Assembly: GCF_036924715.1 (NCBI RefSeq)
Contig: NZ_JAZHSB010000001.1
Span: 5,199,001-5,263,000, forward strand
Reading direction: 5' to 3'
DNA: 64,000 nucleotides
From: Bradyrhizobium sp. AZCC 1721
GTDB taxonomy: Bacteria > Pseudomonadota > Alphaproteobacteria > Rhizobiales > Xanthobacteraceae
Part shown: in pieces, positions 42,387 to 51,046 of the stretch
Numbering within the stretch: the stretch's first letter is position 1
How the letters are laid out: every line of letters starts with the position of its first letter
Translations under genes and position numbers: made by a program
Notes under the pieces: model-generated
Databases searched by the model: none
Seen by the model: the letters and a program-made list of their open reading frames with translations, nothing else
What the model was told of the DNA's origin: nothing

Positions 42387-43616
42387 ATGACCGGCATGTC
42401 CGCGCCGATGAAATCCCAAGCGATGGAAATGCATGGTCACTCACCGGGCGTAGCCCTGCGATCCCTGATCATTGGCCTCACGGCGTTTCTGACCGTGGTG
42501 GATCTGTTCGCGACGCAGGCGATCCTTCCCTCGCTGACTCGGCACTACAATGTAACACCGGCCGCCATGGGTATTGCAGTCAATGCCAGCACCATCGGCA
42601 TGGCCGTTGCCGGCCTCGTTGTCGGCTTCCTGAGCCCGCATATCGATCGCCGGCTCGGCATTCTCGTCAGCCTGGTCGTGCTCGCAGTCCCCACCACGTT
42701 GCTGGCGATCGCGCCTGATCTCACGACGTTTACGGCGCTTCGCATCGCCCAGGGCCTTTGCATGGCCTCGGCATTCGCGTTGACGTTGGCCCATCTCGGC
42801 GAGCAATGCAGTTCGATGGATGCGGGCGGCGCGTTCGCGGCCTATATCACCGGCAACGTCGCAAGCAATCTGATCGGCCGGCTGGTGTCGGCAGCGGTGG
42901 TCGACACGCTCGGGCTGGCCTCGAATTTCTATTTCTTCGCGCTGCTCAATCTCGCCGGTGCGGTGCTGGTTTATTTCACCATCCATCGGGTCAAGCCGAT
43001 GCACGCGGTGCACGCAGCACGATCGCCGCTCGCGGCAACAATCGAGCATTGGTGTAACCCGGCGCTGCGTTCGGCTTTCGCTATCGGCTTCTGCATCCTG
43101 TTTGCCTTTATCGGCACCTTCACCTTTGTCAATTTTGTGCTGGTCCGTGCGCCGCTCTCGCTCGGACGGATGGACCTCGGCCTTGTGTATTTCGTCTTCG
43201 CGCCTTCCGTGGTCACGACGCTGTTTGCCGGCAGGGCTGTCGCCCGGTTTGGTACGCGGCAAGCGATCTGGGGAGCGCTGGCGGTGGCAGCCAGTGGATT
43301 GCCTTTGATGCTGTCTTCCCACCTGCCGCAAGTATTGGCCGGCATGGTACTGGTCGGCGTCGGCACGTTCTTTGCGCAGGCCTGCGCCACCGGCTTCGTC
43401 GGCCAGGCCGCCAGCGACCACCGCGGCATTGCCAGCGGAACCTATCTTGCCTGCTATTTCCTCGGTGGTCTCGTCGGCAGCGCCGTGCTGGGCCAGTTGT
43501 TCGACCGCTTCGGATGGAGTGCCTGCATCGCCGGCGTCGGCGCGTCGCTGGCCATCGCGGCGCTATTGACCGTGGGCCTCACGCTTAAACCTCGGTCCGC
43601 CGGGTCTCCGGCATGA
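42387..43616 (+). CDS. MFS efflux transporter (DHA1/YnfM-like)
   Basis: The 409-residue protein has twelve membrane segments. Helix 1 (SLIIGLTAFLTVVDLFATQA) is followed by LPSLTRHYNVTPAAMGIAVN and the A-loop GFLSPHIDRRLGILVSLVVL, and QGLCMASAFALTLAHLGEQC follows. This is the DHA1 drug/sugar efflux layout. A Met- and His-containing N-terminus (MTGMSAPMKSQAMEMHGHS) precedes it. TTG 42375 is a possible earlier start. Its 3' end overlaps the convergent MFS gene by 32 bases. Confidence 0.9.
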   Translation: MTGMSAPMKSQAMEMHGHSPGVALRSLIIGLTAFLTVVDLFATQAILPSLTRHYNVTPAAMGIAVNASTIGMAVAGLVVGFLSPHIDRRLGILVSLVVLAVPTTLLAIAPDLTTFTALRIAQGLCMASAFALTLAHLGEQCSSMDAGGAFAAYITGNVASNLIGRLVSAAVVDTLGLASNFYFFALLNLAGAVLVYFTIHRVKPMHAVHAARSPLAATIEHWCNPALRSAFAIGFCILFAFIGTFTFVNFVLVRAPLSLGRMDLGLVYFVFAPSVVTTLFAGRAVARFGTRQAIWGALAVAASGLPLMLSSHLPQVLAGMVLVGVGTFFAQACATGFVGQAASDHRGIASGTYLACYFLGGLVGSAVLGQLFDRFGWSACIAGVGASLAIAALLTVGLTLKPRSAGSPA

Positions 43617-44904
43617 ACGCCCAGATCACCGTCAAGCCAAGGGCTGCGATCCCTGCCAGCCCGATGAACGCGACGCTGCTGCCGAAGATATCGCTGATAT
43701 AGCCCGCCAATACCGTGCTCAGCGAAGCACCAATGCCGGTCGCGGTTCCGACGATCCCCTGCGCCAGGTTGAAGTGGCCGCTGCCGTAGGCGACATCGGC
43801 CACGATCAGCGGCACCATCACGCTGAGCACGGCCGCGGTAATGCCGTCGAACACTTGCACCAGGACCAGAACATAGGGATCGCGAACCACCGCAAACAGC
43901 AAACCACGGATCGCCAGCGCAGCGAACGCCAAGAGCAGCAGCGGTCGCCTCCCCCACGCTTGAGCCTTGCGCCCGACCGAGGGTGAGGTCAACGCGACGA
44001 TCGCTTGAGGCACGATGATGCAGGCCGCAATCAGCACCGGCGCCCATTGAGCCGATCGCGTCGTGACCACGCCGGCCATCAGCGGCAGCATGGCGGCATT
44101 GGCGAGTTGAAACAGCAACACTCCGCCGGCGAAGATCAGCAGCGGGCGCTGCCGAAGGAGATGAAGCACACTGGTCGCCTCCTTGTCGGCGGCCTTGGCA
44201 TCATCGCCGTCCTCGCTCAAGGCACCGTGCGCCTGCGCCACGTTGATTTCCTGGCCACGAATCCGGGCAAGCGCCAACAGGGTCGGGATTGTAAGAAAGA
44301 AGGTGACGAAGAAGACCGACTGGCTTGACAACAGATAGCCGGATGCGCCCATCAGTGCCGCCGCTGAACCATTACCCAGGGACGCGAAACGGGCATTGCG
44401 CCCGAGCCGCTCCCCGATCGCAAACGGCCCGACCAGGCCGAGGCTGATCGCGGCGATTGCCGGACCCAGCACGCAGCTCGCAAGCGCATGCAAGATGGCG
44501 GCCGCAGTCACGACCGGGAAGATCGGCCATAAGGCGTAGGCCAGCGCGGCGCAGCCGATGGTGGCGACAGCGAGCCCCGCCACCAGCCGCTCGGAACGGG
44601 CGGCATCGACAACGGCTCCGCCCGGCATCTGCCCGAGCAGGCCGATGATCCCGCCGATCGACAGCACGAAGCCAATCTCAACCTGCGTCCATTTCTGCGT
44701 GGTGAGGTAAACCGCGATAAACGGACCGAATCCGGTCTGCACGTCGGCGAGAAAGAAGATGAACCAGTCGAGGCCGCGCTGGCTCTCGCGCGACGGTTTG
44801 GGCCGCTTGGTGGGCGCGGGCGGCGCCGGCACAACATTACCCTCGCCGGCGGATCGCCGATGGCGATCGTCGTTCATCGGATCGAGCGACTGGGACGGAC
44901 GCAC
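43585..44904 (-). CDS. MFS transporter
   Basis: The 439-residue protein has twelve membrane helices and a charged, proline-rich cytoplasmic N-terminus of about 40 residues. Segments seen include FFLADVQTGFGPFIAVYLTT, GFVLSIGGIIGLLGQMPGGA and GVLLFQLANAAMLPLMAG. The layout is that of DHA-type exporters, with no clue to the substrate. The start may be GTG 44904 or ATG 44877. It follows the PRC-barrel gene by 18 bases on the same strand and overlaps the other MFS gene tail to tail. Confidence 0.88.
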   Translation of the reverse strand: MRPSQSLDPMNDDRHRRSAGEGNVVPAPPAPTKRPKPSRESQRGLDWFIFFLADVQTGFGPFIAVYLTTQKWTQVEIGFVLSIGGIIGLLGQMPGGAVVDAARSERLVAGLAVATIGCAALAYALWPIFPVVTAAAILHALASCVLGPAIAAISLGLVGPFAIGERLGRNARFASLGNGSAAALMGASGYLLSSQSVFFVTFFLTIPTLLALARIRGQEINVAQAHGALSEDGDDAKAADKEATSVLHLLRQRPLLIFAGGVLLFQLANAAMLPLMAGVVTTRSAQWAPVLIAACIIVPQAIVALTSPSVGRKAQAWGRRPLLLLAFAALAIRGLLFAVVRDPYVLVLVQVFDGITAAVLSVMVPLIVADVAYGSGHFNLAQGIVGTATGIGASLSTVLAGYISDIFGSSVAFIGLAGIAALGLTVIWAFMPETRRTEV

Positions 44905-44922
44905 GATCAGACCGTTTCTCCT

Positions 44923-45420
44923 TTATTTGTCGAAATCCCACGGCTGTAAGCGGCCGGCCGCACCGAGCACGATGACCGGCGCGTCCTGCTTGTATTCCGG
45001 CGCCGCCGTCACCTGTTCCTTGGTCAGCTCGAGCGTGATGCTGTCACTCTTGTTGGCAACACGGCCAAAATGCAGCGCGCTCCAGTCGACGACGATCTTT
45101 CGACTGCCGACACCGAGAAAGCCGCCGAAATCGATGACAGCGGCGCGTACAGCGCCTTCACGGTCTACGATCACGTCGACGATGCGTCCCATATTTTCGT
45201 TGGCCGCACTGCGGACCTCTCGGCCCAGAATGCCGAGCGCGTCGCGGGCGCCGATCACAGTGACCGACGGCGGAGGCGCCGGTTCCTTTTTCTGGGCATC
45301 TTTCGCGGTATCAGCCGGAGCGGCACGGCCTCCCGGCGGTCCATTATCTTCCGCTGCCGAAACCGGGAGGCTCATCGCTAGCCCGCCGATCAGCGATATG
45401 ATGACAATACCGGCGCGCAT
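44923..45420 (-). CDS. exported PRC-barrel domain protein
   Basis: The 165-residue protein has a signal peptide (RAGIVIISLIGGLAMSLPVSAAE), a Pro/Ala-rich linker and a PRC-barrel: ALGILGREVRSAANENMGRI, VDVIVDREGAVRAAVIDFGG and a conserved F-L-G-x-G-x-R-K. AGGAGG stands four bases before ATG 45420. PRC-barrels without other domains are common in rhizobial stress regulons and may bind lipid or protein surfaces. It lies just upstream of the MFS gene and 47 bases downstream of the debranching enzyme. Confidence 0.85.
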   Translation of the reverse strand: MRAGIVIISLIGGLAMSLPVSAAEDNGPPGGRAAPADTAKDAQKKEPAPPPSVTVIGARDALGILGREVRSAANENMGRIVDVIVDREGAVRAAVIDFGGFLGVGSRKIVVDWSALHFGRVANKSDSITLELTKEQVTAAPEYKQDAPVIVLGAAGRLQPWDFDK

Positions 45421-45467
45421 ATGGCCTCCTGAGCTCCGAAGACGCATGGATAGGGAATGCACGACCG

Positions 45468-47666
45468 CTAGTGCGTCAACACGATCGACACCTGAATCTG
45501 TCCGCGCGTGCGCAATACTTCGAGCGACACAACCTCGCCGTGGCGGCGGACCCTCAAGTCGACGCTGGAGGGCCCGATCCGCAGATCGCGCAATACCACC
45601 TCGTTGAGGAATTCCGGCAGGCGCGGATCACGAAGACGGATCTCGCCGCCCGCTGCATCGAATTCGAGACCGAGCGTCGCCTCCAGCAGGGTAAAGGGCG
45701 TCGCGCTGGCCCAGGCCTGCGGCGCACAGGCGACCGGATAAAGCACCGGTCCGCGCCGCTTCTCCCGCCGGAATCCGCAGAACAATTCCGGCAGCCGCCG
45801 CAAGTCCATGTAGCTCGCAGCGTCGAACAGGCCCTTGAACAGATGCGCCGCCGAATGCTTCAGGCCGTAGCGCGCAAAACCGAGCGCGATCAGCGCGTTG
45901 TCGTGCGGCCAGATCGACCCGTCGTGATAGGACATCGGGTTGTAGCGAACCTCGCCATAGGCAACGGTGCGGATGCCCCATCCCGAAAAGAATTTCTGGC
46001 TCATCAGATCGGCCGCGACAAGGCGGGCACGATCGGTCCGAACGATGCCGGTGAAGAGAAGCTGGCCGGCATTGGAAGTTCGGACCTTGCACGGCCGCTT
46101 GGCGCCATCAAGCGCCAGCGCATAGGTGCCGAGCTCCTCGCACCAGAACGCCTCCTCGAAGCGCTCGGCCAGCAGCAGGGCGGCGGATTCGAGTTCTGCC
46201 GCCTGGTCGATCAATCCCAACCGCCGGGCGCAGCGCGCCGCCAGCCGCTTGGCGGCAAATACATATCCCTGAACTTCCGCCAGCGCGATGTAGCCCTCGG
46301 CGAGCTGTCCATCGGCGTGGAAGATCGCGTCGAAGGAATCCTTCCAGCCCTGGTTGGCAAGCCCCTGCTCGGTGGCGCGCTGGTACTCGACGAAGCCGTC
46401 GCGATCAGGGTCGCCGGGGCCATCGATCCATTGCAACGCCGCCTCGATCGCGGGCCACAGTTCGGCCAGCGTTTCCTCGTCGCCGGTGCGCTCGACATAG
46501 AGGCCGGCCAGCAGCACGAACAACGACGTCGAGTCGACGCTGCCGTAATATTGCGCGAACGGCACTTCGCGCAGCGCCGCCATCTCGCCGCCGCGCATTT
46601 CGTGCAGGATCTTGCCAGGTTCCGCATCGGCAAGCGGATCGACCTCCTTGGCCTGAAAATGAGCCAGCCGCCGCAGCACGCCCCTGGCAATGCGCGGATC
46701 GACCCACAACATCTGCAGCGCGGTTATCAGCCCGTCACGGCCGAACGTCGTTGAGTACCAGGGGATGCCGGCATAGGGATATCTGCCCTGCGGCGTATCC
46801 GTCATCAGCATGTTGAGATCGGCCATCGCCTGGCACAGCACCTCGTTGAAGATATTGTTCGACGTCTCGATGCTGGCTGCGCCGGCCGTCGACCGCCGCA
46901 TCTCGCGGCGATGCGCCAGCAGGCCGCGATAGAACGGTACCGGCTTCTGCATGGCCGGCTTGTTGCAGGATACCGCGACGAACAATGCGATCACTTGCCT
47001 GGGTGCCAGCTCGAAATGATAGGTTGCACAATTGACCGCGAGCCGCGTCGGCCGCGGCTCGAAATGCAACGCTGTAATGCGGGTCTTGCCGTCGAGCCCG
47101 CTGTATTCCAGCATGACATCGGCGGGACCGAGCAACCGGCTGGAGCCTATGCCCCTGCGCGACCGGCGCTCGCCACGCACCTCGAACAAATCGGCGAAAT
47201 CATTGTCGAACAGCAGCGTCAGGTCGAAGCTCGCCGGCCGATCGCCGTGATTTTGCAGCGCGATGCGCTGGTAGGCGGTGCCGCGCCACAGGAAAATCGA
47301 GCGAACGATGTGCAGCGTGTCCTTCTGTAACGCCAGCCTGCCGTTGCGGTACACGTCGGAATTGGTGAGATCGACGGTCAGCGCCGAATTATCGTCGCGC
47401 AGATTGGAGCCGAGCAACAGCGGCTGGACTTCGTCGAGCACCATCTCCAGCCGGGCGAGGTAACGCGTGTCGGCGTTGAACAGACCGTCGGGCCCGCCGG
47501 CGGAGGCGCCGATATCGCCATGGCTGTCCAGCACGATAAAGGTATCATCATGCTTGAGCGAGCAGCGCGGCCGCGTCGCCGGGCCCGTCATCGGAATGTA
47601 GAATGGCGATTCCGCTACGTGCTCGGCAGCCTGAACGGTGATCAGTTGGCTGACTTCGGCTGTCAT
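45468..47666 (-). CDS. amylo-alpha-1,6-glucosidase / glycogen debranching enzyme
   Basis: The 732-residue protein has the GDE N-terminal domain (FIVLDSHGDIGASAGGPDGLFN) and C-terminal (alpha/alpha)6 barrel: GIPWYSTTFGRDGLITALQM and YNPMSYHDGSIWPHDNALIALG contain the Asp residues typical of the debranching family. It resembles the single-polypeptide bacterial form rather than GlgX. It probably removes alpha-1,6 branches of glycogen or trehalose-related glucans. It heads a minus-strand run with the PRC-barrel and MFS genes. Confidence 0.9.
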   Translation of the reverse strand: MTAEVSQLITVQAAEHVAESPFYIPMTGPATRPRCSLKHDDTFIVLDSHGDIGASAGGPDGLFNADTRYLARLEMVLDEVQPLLLGSNLRDDNSALTVDLTNSDVYRNGRLALQKDTLHIVRSIFLWRGTAYQRIALQNHGDRPASFDLTLLFDNDFADLFEVRGERRSRRGIGSSRLLGPADVMLEYSGLDGKTRITALHFEPRPTRLAVNCATYHFELAPRQVIALFVAVSCNKPAMQKPVPFYRGLLAHRREMRRSTAGAASIETSNNIFNEVLCQAMADLNMLMTDTPQGRYPYAGIPWYSTTFGRDGLITALQMLWVDPRIARGVLRRLAHFQAKEVDPLADAEPGKILHEMRGGEMAALREVPFAQYYGSVDSTSLFVLLAGLYVERTGDEETLAELWPAIEAALQWIDGPGDPDRDGFVEYQRATEQGLANQGWKDSFDAIFHADGQLAEGYIALAEVQGYVFAAKRLAARCARRLGLIDQAAELESAALLLAERFEEAFWCEELGTYALALDGAKRPCKVRTSNAGQLLFTGIVRTDRARLVAADLMSQKFFSGWGIRTVAYGEVRYNPMSYHDGSIWPHDNALIALGFARYGLKHSAAHLFKGLFDAASYMDLRRLPELFCGFRREKRRGPVLYPVACAPQAWASATPFTLLEATLGLEFDAAGGEIRLRDPRLPEFLNEVVLRDLRIGPSSVDLRVRRHGEVVSLEVLRTRGQIQVSIVLTH

Positions 47667-47734
47667 TTTGACCCCTCAAGCGATTTCCTTGCGTTGTGAT
47701 GGACGCATCGGGACGCAAACGCTACTGCCGCAGA

Positions 47735-49498
47735 TCAGGCCGCGTGGGTCGCGAGACGGCCCATTTCGCGCGCGACCAAGTCGCGGTAAGGGCCCCTTCC
47801 CTGCAGAAGAATATCCGGCGGCCCGTCTTCGATGATCCGCCCGCCCTGTAATACCACCACACGATCAAAATTGCGCAAGGTGGCGAGACGGTGGGCGATG
47901 GCAATCACGGTGCGCCCTCGCATCAACCGTGACAACGCCTCGCGGATCGCCTCTTCGGATTCGCTGTCGAGCGCAGCGGTTGCCTCGTCCAGCAACAGGA
48001 TCGGCGCGTCTTTCAGGAAGGCGCGCGCGATAGCGATCCGCTGCCGCTGCCCGCCGGAAACCTTGATGCCGCGATCGCCAACCATCGTCGCCATGCCTTC
48101 GGGGAGATTCTCGATGAAATCGCAGCGCGCCGCGATCGCCGCGCGCAGCACCTCGTCGTCGGTCGCGTTCGGACGTCCGTAGCGGATATTTTCCATGATC
48201 GAGCGGTGGAACAGCGAGATGTCCTGCGGCACGACCGAGATCGCCTCGCGCAGGCTCTGCTGCGTCACCCGCGAGATGTCCTGGCCGTCGATCATGATGC
48301 TGCCGTGCTGGACGTCGTAGAACCGCTGCAACAGCACAAACAGACTGGATTTCCCGCCGCCGGAATGGCCGACCAGCCCGACCCGTTGTCCCGGCTGAAT
48401 GCGCAAGGAGAACTTCTCGAACACCTGAACGCCGCCGGGATAGTGGAACGAGACGTTGTTGAAGGCGACGGCGGCGCCGCTGCGGATCAACGGCTCGGCC
48501 TCGGGATGATCCTTCAATTCGTGCGGCAGCAGCAAGGTGGCGATCGCCTCCGTCAGGCGGGCGACGTGCTGGGTCACGTCGACCAGTGCCACCGCAAGGT
48601 CGCGCGTCGCGCTCAGGATCGAGAGCCCGAGCGTACATACCAGAACGACATCGCCGGTGGTCGCCGCGCCCCGCTGCCAGAGCGTGATGACCCACGCCAG
48701 CAGCGCGATCGTCAGCAGAATGGTCACAACGGCGTGAAGCAGCCGCAGCTTCTCGAGATAACGAAGGCTGCGCCCACGGGCATCGAGTTCCCGTTCGACA
48801 GTGGCGTCGAAGCGGTCGTGTTCGTAGCTGAGGCCACAGAACGCACGGACCAGCGGCAGATTGCTGATGACGTCGACCATCTCGCCGTCCACTGCAGCCG
48901 CCTTGTCGGCAAAATCATCATGCAGCGGCTTGCCCGCCGCGGCGAGGTGAAACATCGCCATCAGCATGATACCCGCGATGATGATCAAGCCCGCAGACAT
49001 CGCAAGACTGACGGTTCCTATGAGGAGTATCGCCGAAACGGTCGCGATGCACGGCGGTAACACGTTCCAGACGAACATGTTTTCGACGGTGAAGACGGCA
49101 TTGGATGTCGCGGTGATACGACTGGTCAGCATGCCTGGCAATCGGTCAGAGAAATAGCTGGGGGCGTGACCGGTCAGGTGGCGGAACATGTCGCGGCGGA
49201 GATCGCCGGTGACGCCGACGAAAGTGAAGCTCGCCGTCCAGCTCGCGACCCGCCATAGCAGATTATCCGCCGCGATCAGCGACATGAGAAAAGCGAATGC
49301 CAGCCATACGCTGCTCGCGTGCGACGAACCGGCCGTCAGGCTGTCGACCAGACTCTTCACGCCATATTGCGTGCCCACCGAGCAGGCAACCGCTGCAACG
49401 ACGGCAGATACGATGACCACATGGGCTCCGCGGCGCCGGCGCAGATAGCGCAAGACAAATGGAAGCGGCCGCCGCACATACCCTGAAAGATTGTCCAT
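47735..49498 (-). CDS. ABC transporter, fused permease and ATPase
   Basis: The 587-residue half-transporter has an exporter-type membrane domain of six helices (about 25-320) and an ATPase with Walker A VGHSGGGKSSLFVLLQRF, signature IKVSGGQRQRIAIARAF, Walker B APILLLDEATAALDSESEE and switch IAIAHRLATL. It would work as a homodimer to export lipid, glycan or drug. It is divergent from the glycosyltransferase at 49802 and shares a 300-base promoter region with it; a glycan-linked substrate is a reasonable guess. It is 68 bases upstream of the debranching enzyme. Confidence 0.92.
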   Translation of the reverse strand: MDNLSGYVRRPLPFVLRYLRRRRGAHVVIVSAVVAAVACSVGTQYGVKSLVDSLTAGSSHASSVWLAFAFLMSLIAADNLLWRVASWTASFTFVGVTGDLRRDMFRHLTGHAPSYFSDRLPGMLTSRITATSNAVFTVENMFVWNVLPPCIATVSAILLIGTVSLAMSAGLIIIAGIMLMAMFHLAAAGKPLHDDFADKAAAVDGEMVDVISNLPLVRAFCGLSYEHDRFDATVERELDARGRSLRYLEKLRLLHAVVTILLTIALLAWVITLWQRGAATTGDVVLVCTLGLSILSATRDLAVALVDVTQHVARLTEAIATLLLPHELKDHPEAEPLIRSGAAVAFNNVSFHYPGGVQVFEKFSLRIQPGQRVGLVGHSGGGKSSLFVLLQRFYDVQHGSIMIDGQDISRVTQQSLREAISVVPQDISLFHRSIMENIRYGRPNATDDEVLRAAIAARCDFIENLPEGMATMVGDRGIKVSGGQRQRIAIARAFLKDAPILLLDEATAALDSESEEAIREALSRLMRGRTVIAIAHRLATLRNFDRVVVLQGGRIIEDGPPDILLQGRGPYRDLVAREMGRLATHAA

Positions 49499-49700
49499 GT
49501 TGTCTGCAAACCTGTTGAGAGTGAAAGGGAATCCCTAACGCACATCGCGCACGAGGTCGTGAACGGTGCCGCTTCGGATTTGCTGGCGCGCAGCCATCAC
49601 CACGCAACAATTCTGCAGCATCGAAGTCGCCTTAAATCTGTTGGTGTCAGATGGCATCAGCAAGACAGTCGTGTGGAAGAACCAAGATGCGCCGATGATT

Positions 49701-49725
49701 GGAACTTCGCAGATGCAAGAACGTT
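49701..49725 (+). promoter_or_regulatory. EcfG-type general stress promoter upstream of the glycosyltransferase
   Basis: GGAAC-N16-CGTT is an exact match to the alphaproteobacterial sigma-EcfG promoter. It lies 77 bases upstream of the ATG at 49802, in the divergent promoter region. The same stretch nearly reads as a promoter on the other strand (GGAAC-N16-AGTT), so the ABC gene may share control. Confidence 0.65.
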
Positions 49726-49801
49726 CCAGCTTCCGGCACGCCGGTGCCGATCTGCGGGCTGAGGGATTTATCCAACCAACATTCGAAACAGGAGACGAAA
49801 G

Positions 49802-50869
49802 ATGCGCATCGCGCAGGTCGCCCCGCTGACGGAGGCTGTTCCCCCCAAACTGTACGGCGGCACCGAGCGGGTGGTGCACTGGCTGACTGAAGAACTGGTA
49901 ACGTTAGGGCACGAAGTCACTTTGTTCGCCAGCGGGGATTCCCGCACCTCGGCGAAACTCGATGCGACATGGCCGAAGGCGTTGCGCCTCGACGGCTCCG
50001 TCCGCGACCCCAACGCGCTGCACATGGTGATGCTGGAACGCGTTCGGCAGAAATGCGACGATGAGGAGTTCGATTTTCTGCACTTTCATCTCGACTACTA
50101 TCCGTTTTCGCTGTTCTACCGACAGCCGACGCCGTTCGTGACCACCCTGCACGGCAGGCTCGACCTGCCGGAGCATCAGCCGGTATTCAATACCTTCTCC
50201 AAGGTCCCGGTGATCTCGATTTCCAACGCGCAGCGTCGGCCGGTGCCGCAGGCCAATTGGGTGCGCACCATTCACCACGGACTACCGCAGAATCTGCTGA
50301 CACCGCAGCCGGTGCAGCCGTCCTATTTGGCGGTGCTCGGGCGGATCGCGCCGGAAAAGGGCGTCGATCGCGCCATCAGCATCGCCACCCGATGCGGCAT
50401 CCCGCTGAAAATCGCGGCCAAGGTCGATCGCGCCGACCAGGACTACTACGACGAACTGATTTCCCCACTGATCAAGGCCAATCCGCTGGTTGAATACATC
50501 GGTGAGATCACCGACCGCGAAAAGCCCGACTTCCTCAGCGGCGCCATCGGGCTGCTGGTGCCGATCGACTGGCCGGAGCCCTTCGGCCTCGTCATGATCG
50601 AGGCCATGGCCTGCGGCACACCGGTGGTCGCCTACAACCGTGGCTCGGTGCCGGAGATCATCGACCCTGGTCTCACAGGTTTCGTGGTGGAAGATGAAAC
50701 CAGCGCAGTGGCCGTGGTCGATCGACTATCCATGCTGGATCGTGGCGCCATCCGCCGGCAGTTCGAAGCCCGATTCACGGCGCGCCGCATGGCGCTCGAC
50801 TATCTTGCTGCGTATCGCGGCCTGATGGAGGAAGAGCCACGCATCAAGCTCGTGAGCAGCGCAGAGTAG
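49802..50869 (+). CDS. glycosyltransferase family 4 protein
   Basis: This 355-residue GT-B enzyme opens MRIAQVAPLTEAVPPKLYGG with the GGTER donor loop start. Also present are the C-terminal VLGRIAPEKGVDRAISIA, YIGEITDREKPDFLSGAIGL, and E-x7-E-like PFGLVMIEAMACGTPVVAYN used for nucleotide-sugar binding. It probably transfers a sugar to a lipid or to a compatible solute such as trehalose. GGAGACGAAAG lies directly before ATG 49802. The stress promoter at 49701 points to induction under osmotic or oxidative stress. Confidence 0.9.
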   Translation: MRIAQVAPLTEAVPPKLYGGTERVVHWLTEELVTLGHEVTLFASGDSRTSAKLDATWPKALRLDGSVRDPNALHMVMLERVRQKCDDEEFDFLHFHLDYYPFSLFYRQPTPFVTTLHGRLDLPEHQPVFNTFSKVPVISISNAQRRPVPQANWVRTIHHGLPQNLLTPQPVQPSYLAVLGRIAPEKGVDRAISIATRCGIPLKIAAKVDRADQDYYDELISPLIKANPLVEYIGEITDREKPDFLSGAIGLLVPIDWPEPFGLVMIEAMACGTPVVAYNRGSVPEIIDPGLTGFVVEDETSAVAVVDRLSMLDRGAIRRQFEARFTARRMALDYLAAYRGLMEEEPRIKLVSSAE

Positions 50870-50954
50870 CGAAACGATAACGCCTCCCCTTGTCGTCGCA
50901 AGACGACCCCAGGGGCCAACGGTCGCGCGAATGCGCGCCCGTTGACAGGCTCCG

Positions 50955-51019
50955 CGTGCCCACCATCGAGCAACAATCCGGACGGATGGTGGGCACGGCG
51001 CTGAAGCGCCTTTGCCCAC
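50955..51019. repeat. three-armed palindromic repeat downstream of the glycosyltransferase
   Basis: CGTGCCCACCATC (50955-50967) is exactly complementary to GATGGTGGGCACG (50985-50997). The latter can instead pair with TGCCCAC (51013-51019) around GGCGC-TGAA-GCGCC. This is a known type of Bradyrhizobium repeat. It lies between the converging glycosyltransferase and alkylsulfatase genes, where it can end both transcripts. Confidence 0.75.
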
Positions 51020-51046
51020 TCTGTAATCTACAACGTCACGATCGCG

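Noticed and set aside
45471..46754. 427-codon plus-strand frame opposite the debranching enzyme
   Set aside because: Antisense shadow; the minus-strand product has catalytic motifs.
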